This document shows positions 7,454 through 15,288 of a stretch of DNA of 43,589 nucleotides, one piece after another. Origin of the DNA: an uncultured bacterium (GTDB taxonomy: Bacteria > Verrucomicrobiota > Kiritimatiellia > RFP12 > UBA1067); NCBI GenBank assembly GCA_900547945.1, contig URIT01000010.1, forward strand, positions 1 to 43,589, in the 5' to 3' direction. Each line of letters begins with the position of its first letter. Position 1 is the stretch's first letter. Under the pieces are notes generated by a model, which was given only the letters and a program-made list of their open reading frames with translations, did not search any database and was not told the DNA's origin. Both the position numbers and the translations under genes were made by a program.

Positions 7454-8758
7454 GTGCAATTTCAATGTCCAAAATGCAAGGCGATACTTGATTCCAACGA
7501 AGTGTCGGAAGGAATGGTAGTCGCATGTCCTGAGTGTGGTGCATCAATTGAATGTCATGAGTATTTGCGCAAGGTGCGGCTCCGCAAGGTAGAGAACAGC
7601 GGCACCGCTACGGAAAATCATGAAGGTCAACCTGGTTCGCTTCATGCTAAAGTCGCTTCTGCAATCGGCATTGAGAAACTGAAAGGATTCAAGTTGTCGG
7701 AGTTGTTTGCGGAAGTGTTTTCTAAACATTCGCGTGAAGAAGTTGAAGACTACTTTACAACCGGGACCGCGAAGTCGACACCAGACATCCTTGATGTCGA
7801 CGTATCGTGGCCCAAGCCGTGGCTCTTCATGCGGATGGCAATTGCTTCCCTGATTATATTCTTCCTCTTCTGGGCAGGATGGAAGCAATTCTCAAACTCA
7901 AATCTTCTCCCAGGGTTAATGATGGTCGGGTCGTTTGCGATTCCAATTTCTACGCTTGTCCTTTTCATGGAACTGAATGTGTGTCGAAACGTTTCGCTTT
8001 ACATGGTTGCGCGGCTGGCGTTTCTGGGAGGAATTCTATCTCTGCTGATAACATTGGTAATCGATAATTTGGGAAGTTGGGGACTGCTACCCAATTATGG
8101 ATTTTTCTCCTGGATGGGAGCGTCATCGGCAGCCCCTATGGAAGAGACGGCGAAGGTGCTTGCCATGGTGGTCGTGGCGCGTGCGGCCAAGTACAGATAC
8201 AAGTTGAATGGACTGCTCGTCGGTGCGGCAGTTGGCGTTGGCTTCGCAGCATTTGAGTCGATGGGATATGCGTTGAATTTCTTCACGGATGGTACGATTG
8301 GCGGGACGATAGAGACAATCGCAACGGAACGATCAAAGGATCTGGAAGTTGCGAAGAACTTGGGGGTGTTGCAAGGTGTAGATGCCATGCTGGATGTCGT
8401 AATTGTGCGTGGTATTCTTTCGCCGTTGGGACATATCGTCTGGTCGGCGATTGCCGGGTGCGCGTTGTGGCGCGTGATCAAGGGGCAGGAGTTCAAATGG
8501 CGGATGCTCTGTGACGAGAAGTTTATTCGGCTTCTACTTGTGCCCGTGATCCTTCACATGGTGTGGAATTCGCCGTTTCAATTACCATTGTACGGAAAGT
8601 ATATTTCGGTTGGTGCAGTCGGATGGTACGTGTGCCTGTCACTTGTTCAAGAAGGACTGCATGAAATTGCCGTGGAGCAGACTGGGGCAAGAGGGCAGAA
8701 GGAAGGACATGGCACCGAAGAAGGAACAGAGGATATCACTAAAGGGGGTGCGCAGTGA
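7454..8758 (+). CDS. Zinc-ribbon PrsW-family intramembrane protease
   Basis: The 434-residue protein starts at GTG 7454 after AAGGGGA. An N-terminal zinc ribbon uses Cys5, Cys8, Cys25 and Cys28 (FQCPKC, ACPECG). From about residue 115 there are roughly eight membrane helices with the PrsW glutamic-protease motifs: MEETAK (Glu230, Glu231), FAAFE (Glu268), GHIVW (His327) and HMVWN (His368). PrsW of Bacillus cleaves the anti-sigma factor RsiW at site 1, so a regulatory membrane cleavage is plausible here; the substrate is unknown. It overlaps the next gene by 4 bp (GTGA), and both neighbours downstream also begin with zinc ribbons. This suggests one functional unit. Confidence 0.85.
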   Translation: MQFQCPKCKAILDSNEVSEGMVVACPECGASIECHEYLRKVRLRKVENSGTATENHEGQPGSLHAKVASAIGIEKLKGFKLSELFAEVFSKHSREEVEDYFTTGTAKSTPDILDVDVSWPKPWLFMRMAIASLIIFFLFWAGWKQFSNSNLLPGLMMVGSFAIPISTLVLFMELNVCRNVSLYMVARLAFLGGILSLLITLVIDNLGSWGLLPNYGFFSWMGASSAAPMEETAKVLAMVVVARAAKYRYKLNGLLVGAAVGVGFAAFESMGYALNFFTDGTIGGTIETIATERSKDLEVAKNLGVLQGVDAMLDVVIVRGILSPLGHIVWSAIAGCALWRVIKGQEFKWRMLCDEKFIRLLLVPVILHMVWNSPFQLPLYGKYISVGAVGWYVCLSLVQEGLHEIAVEQTGARGQKEGHGTEEGTEDITKGGAQ

Positions 8759-9252
8759 GCGATGCATTATTCAAGTGTCCGTATTGCGGACAGGTGTTCA
8801 ACGGCTTGAAAGAAGATTCTGGAGCAGAGACCGAATGCCCATCGTGTGGTAAAGTCTTTACGCTTGAAGCGTTGGATGGTACCCCAAAAAACCTTCCCAA
8901 TGCGTTTATGTGTTACATTGGCATTTTTAAAAAATACTTTGGCTTCAAAGGGCGCATGCGGCGAAGGGAATTTTGGTGGGCGTTCTTTTTTTGGTGGGTG
9001 GTATATTTGGTGTCCTCGGTTGTCTACTTCATAATTTTTAGGGAGCCGAATTGGTGCTCTCGCATTATTGTGCTTGGAACCTTTATACCTTTTGTAGCTG
9101 CGCAAGTGAGGCGCCTTCATGACACGAACAAGAGTGGATGGTGGATTCCACTAATCCTATTATGCCCAATCAATATCGCATATTTTGTGTGGCTTGCCAG
9201 CGATGGTGACAAAGGCCCCAACCGTTTTGGTTCTGATCCAAAAGAACAATGA
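8755..9252 (+). CDS. Zinc-ribbon DUF805 membrane protein
   Basis: The 165-residue protein has an N-terminal zinc ribbon (Cys8, Cys11, Cys28, Cys31: FKCPYCG, TECPSCG). A DUF805 domain follows: GRMRRREFWWAFFFWW, several membrane helices, the conserved RRLHDTNKSGWW and a final GPNRFGSDP. DUF805 proteins are inner-membrane proteins of unknown function, often with the signature RLHD and GPNRYG. The GTG start overlaps the PrsW-type gene stop and is preceded by AAAGGGGG, so the two are translationally coupled. Confidence 0.88.
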   Translation: MSDALFKCPYCGQVFNGLKEDSGAETECPSCGKVFTLEALDGTPKNLPNAFMCYIGIFKKYFGFKGRMRRREFWWAFFFWWVVYLVSSVVYFIIFREPNWCSRIIVLGTFIPFVAAQVRRLHDTNKSGWWIPLILLCPINIAYFVWLASDGDKGPNRFGSDPKEQ

Positions 9253-9281
9253 TGAATGTTGAGCGTGAAAGGTAAAGCGAT

Positions 9282-10133
9282 ATGACAGAAGAAAAGAGCT
9301 TTAAATTCAATTGTCCGCATTGTGGACAGCACCTTGATGCTGAACACGACATGGTTGGCATGGAATTTGACTGTCCGGCATGCGGTCAGCCCCTGACAGT
9401 ACCAGAAGTTGGGAACTCGTCACCAAATGAAGGCGGCGATCTATTTGCTGAAGAGCATCTCCATCCGTCAGCCCCGCTAAGCGAGGAGACGGAGCCGACA
9501 CCCCTATCCACACCGAAGATTACGGTCATAAGAAAACGAGAAAGGTTCATTGACAGAATCAAGAAACGGATGAAAACGGTTGGAATCGGAGTGGCTGTTC
9601 TGTTGCTATTTGCAGGAGTTGGTGTGATCAAGGAGTGCTTAGATGAAACTGAAACCGCGACAGTAACGAAAGAAAAAGCGAAAGTCGCGGGCGGTGCCAA
9701 GGTAAGAGCCGTAATGACATCGATTGAGTGTTTGCTGAATTACGTCGAGATGCCCAATGAAAGAAGATTGGGGGTTCTGTCAAGAAGCTTGGAATCTTGC
9801 CCCAAGGATTTTATGGATGCTGTAAAGGATTTCTTGGTTTCTATTTCGCGAACGAGTGATGACATGATTTCCGACAGAGAGCGAGAGGATATGATAAAGG
9901 GGAAGATTGCTCTCGGTTTGATTTTTGGAGCGGTTAACAAAAACGATCCACAAAGCGGAGTGGCGGCAGGTCTTCAATTAGGAGATTTGATAAGTGCGAA
10001 GACACAGGAGTCGGCAAACCAACGATTGAAACGAGATATTGAGTCGAAACTTAATCATCTCCTTGACGTAGCGGAAAGATACGGTGTCGATCCAAACAAA
10101 TTGGAAACTGCGTTGGTAAGCCGAATGCGATAG
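9282..10133 (+). CDS. Zinc-ribbon single-pass membrane protein, unknown function
   Basis: The 283-residue protein carries an N-terminal zinc ribbon (Cys11, Cys14, Cys31, Cys34: NCPHCG, DCPACG), then an acidic linker and one membrane helix at about 107-125 (VGIGVAVLLLFAGVGVI). The C-terminal region of about 155 residues is mostly helical, and its family is not recognised. It follows the DUF805 gene by 29 bp with AAAGG before the start, so it is very likely in the same operon. The shared N-terminal ribbon in three successive genes suggests a common partner or sensing input at the cytoplasmic side. Confidence 0.7.
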   Translation: MTEEKSFKFNCPHCGQHLDAEHDMVGMEFDCPACGQPLTVPEVGNSSPNEGGDLFAEEHLHPSAPLSEETEPTPLSTPKITVIRKRERFIDRIKKRMKTVGIGVAVLLLFAGVGVIKECLDETETATVTKEKAKVAGGAKVRAVMTSIECLLNYVEMPNERRLGVLSRSLESCPKDFMDAVKDFLVSISRTSDDMISDREREDMIKGKIALGLIFGAVNKNDPQSGVAAGLQLGDLISAKTQESANQRLKRDIESKLNHLLDVAERYGVDPNKLETALVSRMR

Positions 10134-10155
10134 TGAATAGCAAGGAGAAACCAAG

Positions 10156-10653
10156 ATGAAACCGAGAACAACAATCAAAATCGCGGCAGCTGTTGCCTGT
10201 ATAGCCTGTGCGAATATGGCCGGGGCGCAGTGGTATTCAACGCCATCGCAGAATCGCGGCTATGGCAGCTCGGCGTATGGCGCTGGCAGTACGACTTATT
10301 ACAATAATGCCAATGGTTCATCGGCGGGGTCATCGTACAGGACAGGCAACACGACCTACTACAATAACGCCAATGGTTCGTCTGCTGGATCGTCATACAG
10401 GACGGGCAACACGACGTATTATAACAATGCGAACGGGGTGTCTGCCGGCTCGTCTTACAGGACGGGCAATACAACGTACTACAATAATGCCAACGGTTCG
10501 TCGGCGGGAAGATCAACTACAATGGGCAACACGACCTATTATTACAACGCAAACGGTTCGGCGGCGGGGTCTTCCACCAGAATGGGCAACACGACCTACT
10601 ACTATAATGCAAATGGGGCATCTGCCGGATCGGCTACTACGATGGGCAGGTAG
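10156..10653 (+). CDS. Secreted 20-residue-repeat protein (paralogue 1)
   Basis: The 165-residue protein has a signal peptide at residues 1-24 (cleavage after NMAGA, before QWYS). Six repeats of 20 residues follow on the pattern GNTTYYNNANGSSAGSSYRT, encoded by 60-bp tandem units. The repeats are rich in Tyr, Asn, Ser and Gly and should form a regular beta structure or a flexible surface filament. Similar GNTTYY-type repeats occur in exported proteins of unknown function in many Gram-negatives. AAGGAG lies before the ATG, and the gene starts 22 bp after the zinc-ribbon gene. Its near-copy lies at 14169-14726. Confidence 0.7.
   Translation: MKPRTTIKIAAAVACIACANMAGAQWYSTPSQNRGYGSSAYGAGSTTYYNNANGSSAGSSYRTGNTTYYNNANGSSAGSSYRTGNTTYYNNANGVSAGSSYRTGNTTYYNNANGSSAGRSTTMGNTTYYYNANGSAAGSSTRMGNTTYYYNANGASAGSATTMGR
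10264..10650. repeat. 60-bp tandem repeat array in paralogue 1
   Basis: Six 60-bp units encode the GNTTYY repeats. The stretch 10369-10601 (233 bp) is identical to 14442-14674 in the second paralogue, pointing to recent duplication or gene conversion. Confidence 0.85.
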
Positions 10654-10738
10654 CGAGACATTGGAGAACGGCGGCGATTGGCAGTATCCGACCAACTCGC
10701 TCCACAAGTTCTTCAAGGTCACGGTCGAGATACCGTAG
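10652..10738 (+). pseudogene. C-terminal remnant of a larger exported protein
   Basis: Directly after paralogue 1, in another frame, 28 codons read ETLENGGDWQYPTNSLHKFF and end KVTVEIP-stop. A PTNS-(x)-KFFKVTVE ending is, from memory, frequent at the C terminus of large exported proteins in Kiritimatiellota and Verrucomicrobiota. No start codon or upstream body is present, so this is a truncated tail left by a deletion or replacement. Confidence 0.4.
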
Positions 10739-10789
10739 GATGCTTCCATGTATAGTTCAATTGCAGGAGATGATAAAATGAATAGTGAA

Positions 10790-10840
10790 TCACGTGATGC
10801 ATCGGAGGAGGTTTCCGTTTTCCGCCCCCTCCGATGTCTG
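10790..10840 (+). repeat. 51-bp leader hairpin repeat, copy 2
   Basis: It matches 4789-4839 at 50 of 51 positions. A GCGCAAGC hairpin and then CTCGCA/TGCGAG (enclosing about 19 bases) follow before the next start at 10936. The position just upstream of a gene for an exported protein is shared with copy 1. Confidence 0.75.
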
Positions 10841-10935
10841 GAAAAGCGCGCAAGCTCCTAGGAGGACAACGTGGGGCTTAAGCTCGCATAAGTGCCGCGT
10901 TACAATCTGCGAGAAAATGGGACAGAGGGAACGTA

Positions 10936-11222
10936 GTGAAACGAATTTTGAATTTAGTAGTTGTTGCAACGTCTGCTGTTGTTATGGCAAGCAGACAAGT
11001 TGATGCCGCTGTTGTAAACGTGACAAAAGAATCGACAAGCTGTTACACGATGACTGACGGTAATACCTATGTCATTCAAAACTCGGGATTTTCTATGCTT
11101 TGGGCAAGGGCGTGTCTCAGGATTTGCAGAAAGCGGCAGAATTGTTGAGAGAAGCCAGCAACAAAGGGAATCAACGAGCGCAAGAACTTTTGCCAATTGT
11201 TCTTAGAAAATTAGACGAATAA
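10936..11222 (+). pseudogene. Chimeric remnant: adhesin-like 5' end joined to a Sel1-repeat 3' end
   Basis: From GTG 10936 the sequence encodes a signal peptide (VVVATSAVVMASRQVDA) followed by SCYTMTDGNTYVIQNS, which looks like the beginning of a large beta-helix-type exported protein. Near 11085-11094 it changes, and in a different frame 11094-11222 encodes YALGKGVSQDLQKAAELLRE and a short tail ending at a TAA. That is a clear Sel1-like repeat end. The open frame from 10936 runs out at 11148. The junction indicates a deletion that fused two unrelated genes, or an assembly error. Confidence 0.55.
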
Positions 11223-11248
11223 GTATAATCAAAAAGGAGAGTTCAAAA

Positions 11249-14149
11249 ATGAAACAAAGAGTTACTATCAAAATCATGGCATCCATTGTCGCTGTCGTAA
11301 TGTTCGCGCTTGTGCCCGGCGAATGTGCAGGGGCGGCTCAGAAACCAACGGCAAAGAAGACGAGCTTCTCTGAATCTGAGTTGCGGGCACTTGCAAAGGC
11401 AGTTCCAGATGTCAAGAATGCAGGACAGCTGTATTCAGTCGCACTGGCAACATCCAATGACGCAGACCGGCAACAGGCGTACCTCAAGGCGTCTGCGGCA
11501 GGACTCATTGCGTGTGGCAAGACAGACATTTACAAAAAGCATATAAAAGGCAAGTTGCAAAATGTCGCAGAGTTTGAGGACGGGTTGAAGGATGACTGCG
11601 AGAAATGCTCTGGAGCGGGTACGAAAGAGCGGCGCTGCTATGATTGCAAGGGTGAGGGAAAATGTCCCGGCTGCAAAGGTTCTGGAGAGACTGTGCGGGT
11701 TGGGTTTAACGTTGGATTTAACAACAATAATGAAACAAAGCCATGCCGCAAGTGCAAAGGAAGCGGACGTTGCCCTAAATGCGGTGGAGAAGGATCAACA
11801 AGGGAAAAGTGTTTGTCGTGTTCTGGAACAGGCAGGGTGTTGAGCAAGACAGTTGCCGCACGCGTCTTCCGCGATTCATGCAACGCAATTGCCGATGGTG
11901 TGGGGATTGTGGCACCACAGAATAAAACCAAGAATAATTCAGAGGTTAATGTTAAGCCCGAAGATGCAGGTAAGCCAGAAGAAAAACACCCAAAACTATT
12001 GAGTGCAGTTAAAGAGACGGCTGTTGAGAAAAACAGGATGCCGGCGAAACCGATTGATTCTGAAAAAGGAAGAATAAAGGTGCAGAACAAAGGCAATACC
12101 GTAGGGTCGTCTATCAACGCAAGTGTGGATAGCAGGAAGAACTCTATCGGTTTGAGCGCTGCCTCACGTCGCCGCCGTGGCTCTTCAGATCACGCATCCG
12201 CCTCTGTTGGGCCGGTCAAGGATGGTTTTGGTACTGAGACAATTGATGGTATTACTTATTCCTTTAAGATAAGTAATGGTGAGGCCATAATTGGCAAAGG
12301 GGGAGGTTTTGTAGCGGCGGTAAAAGGCGAAACTTCAGCAACGATATTTGTGCCCCAAAAACTTGGTGGTGCGCCTGTTACCAAAATTGGTTTTGCAGCT
12401 TTTTACAAAACAAAATCAGCGAAAATTGTCTTGCCAGACAGCGTTGTCGTTCTTGAAAGCGATGCATTTTATAGAGCCAATGCATCGTGTATAGTCATTC
12501 CAGATACCGTCCAAAGTGTAGCACACGATGCATTAAACGATACCACATGGTACGAAAATCAAAAGGATGGTCCTTTATATTTGGATCATGTCTTTCTCGG
12601 GTTCAAAAATTGTGATTCAAAGGAAGGTTTGTTCTCTGTGAGAGAAGGAACAAAAGTTATAGCGTCTGACGCTTTTCGCTTAACTGATTTTAGTGAGGTT
12701 ATGTTACCAGATTCTGTATGTTATCTTGGAGAAAGCGCTTTTAGTGGATGCAGTAAACTTACAAGAATAACTATTCCGAAATACCTTGTTTCCATTGGTC
12801 GTTGTGCCTTTCATGATTGTGATGCACTTGTAACAGACCTTATCTTTTCAGACGGTATTCGTGAGATTGGTGAGTCCGCATTTAGCGGATGTAGCAAGAT
12901 TGAACGCGTGTCGCTTCCGTTGTCCATTAAAACCATCGGGAATGACGCATTTCACCATTGTCAGATCAAACACATAACGCTGCCGCCGCTATTTGCAGCT
13001 ACTGATAATCGTGGTAAAGTTATTGTCGAAATACCAAATTCAGTTGAGTCTGTTAAGCTGATTGGTCAATGGACGACGATTCCCGATGAACTTTTTTCGC
13101 AGCTGAGGGAGCTGAAAAAACTTACACTTCCAGAAAGTGTAGTACGGATTGGCTCTGAGGCTTTTGAATATTGCGAAGCGTTAGAGGAAATATATATCCC
13201 CGATACTGTGATGGCTATAGGAAACTCTGCATTTTCCAATTGTAAGAGAATGCGTAACGTAAAATTGCCAGCACAACTGAAGTGTATCAAGGAATTCCTT
13301 TTTAGCCATTGTTCCTCTCTTGAGGCTGTCTTTATTCCACTCGGAGTAACAAATATTGAAAGCCATGCCTTTTATGACTGTCCGTCTTTGAAAAAGATTT
13401 CGATTCCTGATTCGGTTGACATTATTGCTGATAATGCTTTTGACGAAACTTGTCGGCTTCAAAAAAGCGAGAATCGCCGTGCTGCTGACCGGCTCGCCGT
13501 TGTTCGCAAGGCAGAGAAATCATTTGCAAAAGACTGTGCAGTCGATAGTGAATATGCACAGGTGGAATATTATGGTGTTTACTACGCTATCGTTAAAAAC
13601 ACACTTGGGGAAGATAATTTTGTCGCAGTATCTGGCATAGATAATCCCAATGGTTACGCATATTCCTTTATGATTTTCCCCACGTCTGATTCGCACGATC
13701 AATGGTATGCCGCAATTGTGAAATGCACCGAGAAACTCACGAGTTGGATTCGGATATCAGCGAAAAACAAAGTGAAACACGTCAGTAAAGAGATTCCAAT
13801 CTATAAGGATGGGAATGTTGACGAGGTCTATGCAATTGCAAATGGGATTACTGGTGGGAGCGGACAGTCCGAACTATTAAGGAAGGCAATCCGCGAGTCT
13901 GTAACTTTGAGCAATGCACAATTGGTAAAATTTATAGGTACCGTTGATACTACCGATGATACTTTCAAACGGTATCGCATTTCCATTCGAATGATATGCG
14001 GAGATCATTTTAGCCGTCAAATTTTTTGCAAAGCCGGGACTGCCGAAGAAATCGACAACGAGATTGTCAAGTTGCTGACTTTTGTCAATCCCAGGTCTCT
14101 TAAGACTGCTCGTAAAATGCAATCCGAGAAAGAAGACATGTTTCGATAA
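11249..14149 (+). CDS. Exported DnaJ-type zinc-finger / BspA-like leucine-rich repeat protein
   Basis: The 966-residue protein starts at ATG 11249 after AAAGGAGA. A signal peptide (about 1-30, ending ECAGAA) precedes a helical region. Residues 117-200 form a cysteine-rich zinc finger of the DnaJ type with repeated CxxCxGxG (CEKCSGAG, CYDCKGEG, CPGCKGSG, CRKCKGSG, CPKCGGEG, CLSCSGTG). A Ser/Lys-rich linker follows. About 335-745 are BspA/TpLRR-type leucine-rich repeats (VLPDSVVVLESDAFYRA, IGESAFSGCSKIERVSLP), a family often on surfaces of gut and oral bacteria. The last 220 residues are unassigned. DnaJ-like zinc fingers normally act in the cytoplasm, so finding one behind a signal peptide is unusual. 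AT-rich codon use matches the island. Confidence 0.8.
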   Translation: MKQRVTIKIMASIVAVVMFALVPGECAGAAQKPTAKKTSFSESELRALAKAVPDVKNAGQLYSVALATSNDADRQQAYLKASAAGLIACGKTDIYKKHIKGKLQNVAEFEDGLKDDCEKCSGAGTKERRCYDCKGEGKCPGCKGSGETVRVGFNVGFNNNNETKPCRKCKGSGRCPKCGGEGSTREKCLSCSGTGRVLSKTVAARVFRDSCNAIADGVGIVAPQNKTKNNSEVNVKPEDAGKPEEKHPKLLSAVKETAVEKNRMPAKPIDSEKGRIKVQNKGNTVGSSINASVDSRKNSIGLSAASRRRRGSSDHASASVGPVKDGFGTETIDGITYSFKISNGEAIIGKGGGFVAAVKGETSATIFVPQKLGGAPVTKIGFAAFYKTKSAKIVLPDSVVVLESDAFYRANASCIVIPDTVQSVAHDALNDTTWYENQKDGPLYLDHVFLGFKNCDSKEGLFSVREGTKVIASDAFRLTDFSEVMLPDSVCYLGESAFSGCSKLTRITIPKYLVSIGRCAFHDCDALVTDLIFSDGIREIGESAFSGCSKIERVSLPLSIKTIGNDAFHHCQIKHITLPPLFAATDNRGKVIVEIPNSVESVKLIGQWTTIPDELFSQLRELKKLTLPESVVRIGSEAFEYCEALEEIYIPDTVMAIGNSAFSNCKRMRNVKLPAQLKCIKEFLFSHCSSLEAVFIPLGVTNIESHAFYDCPSLKKISIPDSVDIIADNAFDETCRLQKSENRRAADRLAVVRKAEKSFAKDCAVDSEYAQVEYYGVYYAIVKNTLGEDNFVAVSGIDNPNGYAYSFMIFPTSDSHDQWYAAIVKCTEKLTSWIRISAKNKVKHVSKEIPIYKDGNVDEVYAIANGITGGSGQSELLRKAIRESVTLSNAQLVKFIGTVDTTDDTFKRYRISIRMICGDHFSRQIFCKAGTAEEIDNEIVKLLTFVNPRSLKTARKMQSEKEDMFR

Positions 14150-14168
14150 TTCCAACGTAAGGATTCAA

Positions 14169-14726
14169 ATGAAACCGAGAACAATGACCCAGATCATGGT
14201 ATCCATCGCCTGTGTCGCCTGTGCGAACATGGCGGGGGCGCAGTGGTATTCACCGCCATCGCAGAATTGCGGCTATGGCAGCTCGGCGTATGGCGCTGGC
14301 AGTACGACTTATTACAATAATGCCAATGGTTCATCGGCCGGTTCGTCCTACAGGACGGGCAATACAACGTACTACAACAATGCCAATGGTTCGTCGGCCG
14401 GTTCGTCCTACAGAACGGGTAATACGACGTACTACAATAATGCCAATGGTTCGTCTGCTGGATCGTCATACAGGACGGGCAACACGACGTATTATAACAA
14501 TGCGAACGGGGTGTCTGCCGGCTCGTCTTACAGGACGGGCAATACAACGTACTACAATAATGCCAACGGTTCGTCGGCGGGAAGATCAACTACAATGGGC
14601 AACACGACCTATTATTACAACGCAAACGGTTCGGCGGCGGGGTCTTCCACCAGAATGGGCAACACGACCTACTATTATGGTCCGAATGGCGCGCCGGCCG
14701 GTTCGGCCACCAGAACGGGCTGGTAA
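14169..14726 (+). CDS. Secreted 20-residue-repeat protein (paralogue 2)
   Basis: The 185-residue protein starts at ATG 14169 with AAGGA seven bases upstream. The signal peptide (ending NMAGA, before QWYS) and the repeats match the protein at 10156-10653, but there are seven units of 20 residues instead of six and the last is altered (YYYGPNGAPAGSATRTGW). It follows the BspA-like gene by 19 bp and probably shares its transcript. The identical 233-bp block shared with paralogue 1 shows recent exchange between the copies. Confidence 0.7.
   Translation: MKPRTMTQIMVSIACVACANMAGAQWYSPPSQNCGYGSSAYGAGSTTYYNNANGSSAGSSYRTGNTTYYNNANGSSAGSSYRTGNTTYYNNANGSSAGSSYRTGNTTYYNNANGVSAGSSYRTGNTTYYNNANGSSAGRSTTMGNTTYYYNANGSAAGSSTRMGNTTYYYGPNGAPAGSATRTGW
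14284..14723. repeat. 60-bp tandem repeat array in paralogue 2
   Basis: Seven 60-bp units are in the same orientation as the array at 10264-10650. Recombination between the two arrays would delete the roughly 4 kb between them, including the BspA-like gene. Confidence 0.85.
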
Positions 14727-14772
14727 TTCAGGATTGAACGTCGTGCCAAGTGGCGGGGTGACGACGCGCTCT

Positions 14773-14798
14773 GTGGCGCGATGTGGTCATCGCGCCAC
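14773..14798. repeat. REP-like hairpin
   Basis: GTGGCGCGAT and ATCGCGCCAC form a perfect 10-bp stem around a GTGGTC loop, shortly after paralogue 2. It may act as a terminator-like or REP element. The surrounding 14727-15288 holds no gene I can support: only short broken frames and a sharp shift back to higher GC. Confidence 0.6.
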
Positions 14799-15288
14799 AC
14801 CGTTGCGGTCACGCGGCAGTCTCCGCAGAACGCCCCTGCGAGAACATTTGTCGAGTGGTCCGTCCCGGTTGCCGACACGAGGTCGTATGCGAAACGGAAC
14901 CGACCTCCGGGCGTCAGCTCGACCTAAAAGGTAATCGGCTTCTCCGGCGAGCGGTCGGGCAAGACCTTCTGCCAAGTTAGGAACAGAGTGTTGGATGGCG
15001 TCGACGAGGCCCAGAAATGGCTTTCTAGCCTATCCGCAAGGTTCCAGTTGAGCAGCAGCGTAAGGTCAAACTGATGCGCTATGTAACCTCGGCGCTTTCT
15101 ATTATGACGGTTTTCCTGCTGGAAATGTTCCAAAGGACAGGATTGAAGGGTTATGATTGCTCCGGATGGCGGTTGAGAAAGGTAACAAGAACGCAAAAGA
15201 AATCCTATTCAGAACCGCGCGCGCGAGTTTCTATCGCAAAAGTTGGATGTTTAGCGCGTCGCGGTTGGCAGGTTAAGCGGGCTTCAGC

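Noticed and set aside
4789..10840. The 51-bp repeats as attachment sites of an integrated element
   Set aside because: They are direct repeats flanking 6 kb, but no integrase lies between them and each is placed the same way before a gene start, which fits a leader motif better.
10264..14723. Regular 60-bp repeats that might suggest a CRISPR array
   Set aside because: Units are contiguous with no unique spacers, stay in one reading frame and encode a 20-residue protein repeat. No cas genes are present.
14924..15196. A 90-codon minus-strand open frame between paralogue 2 and the Res remnant
   Set aside because: No ribosome site, signal or family was seen, and the region has mixed composition and broken frames, so I do not call a gene.
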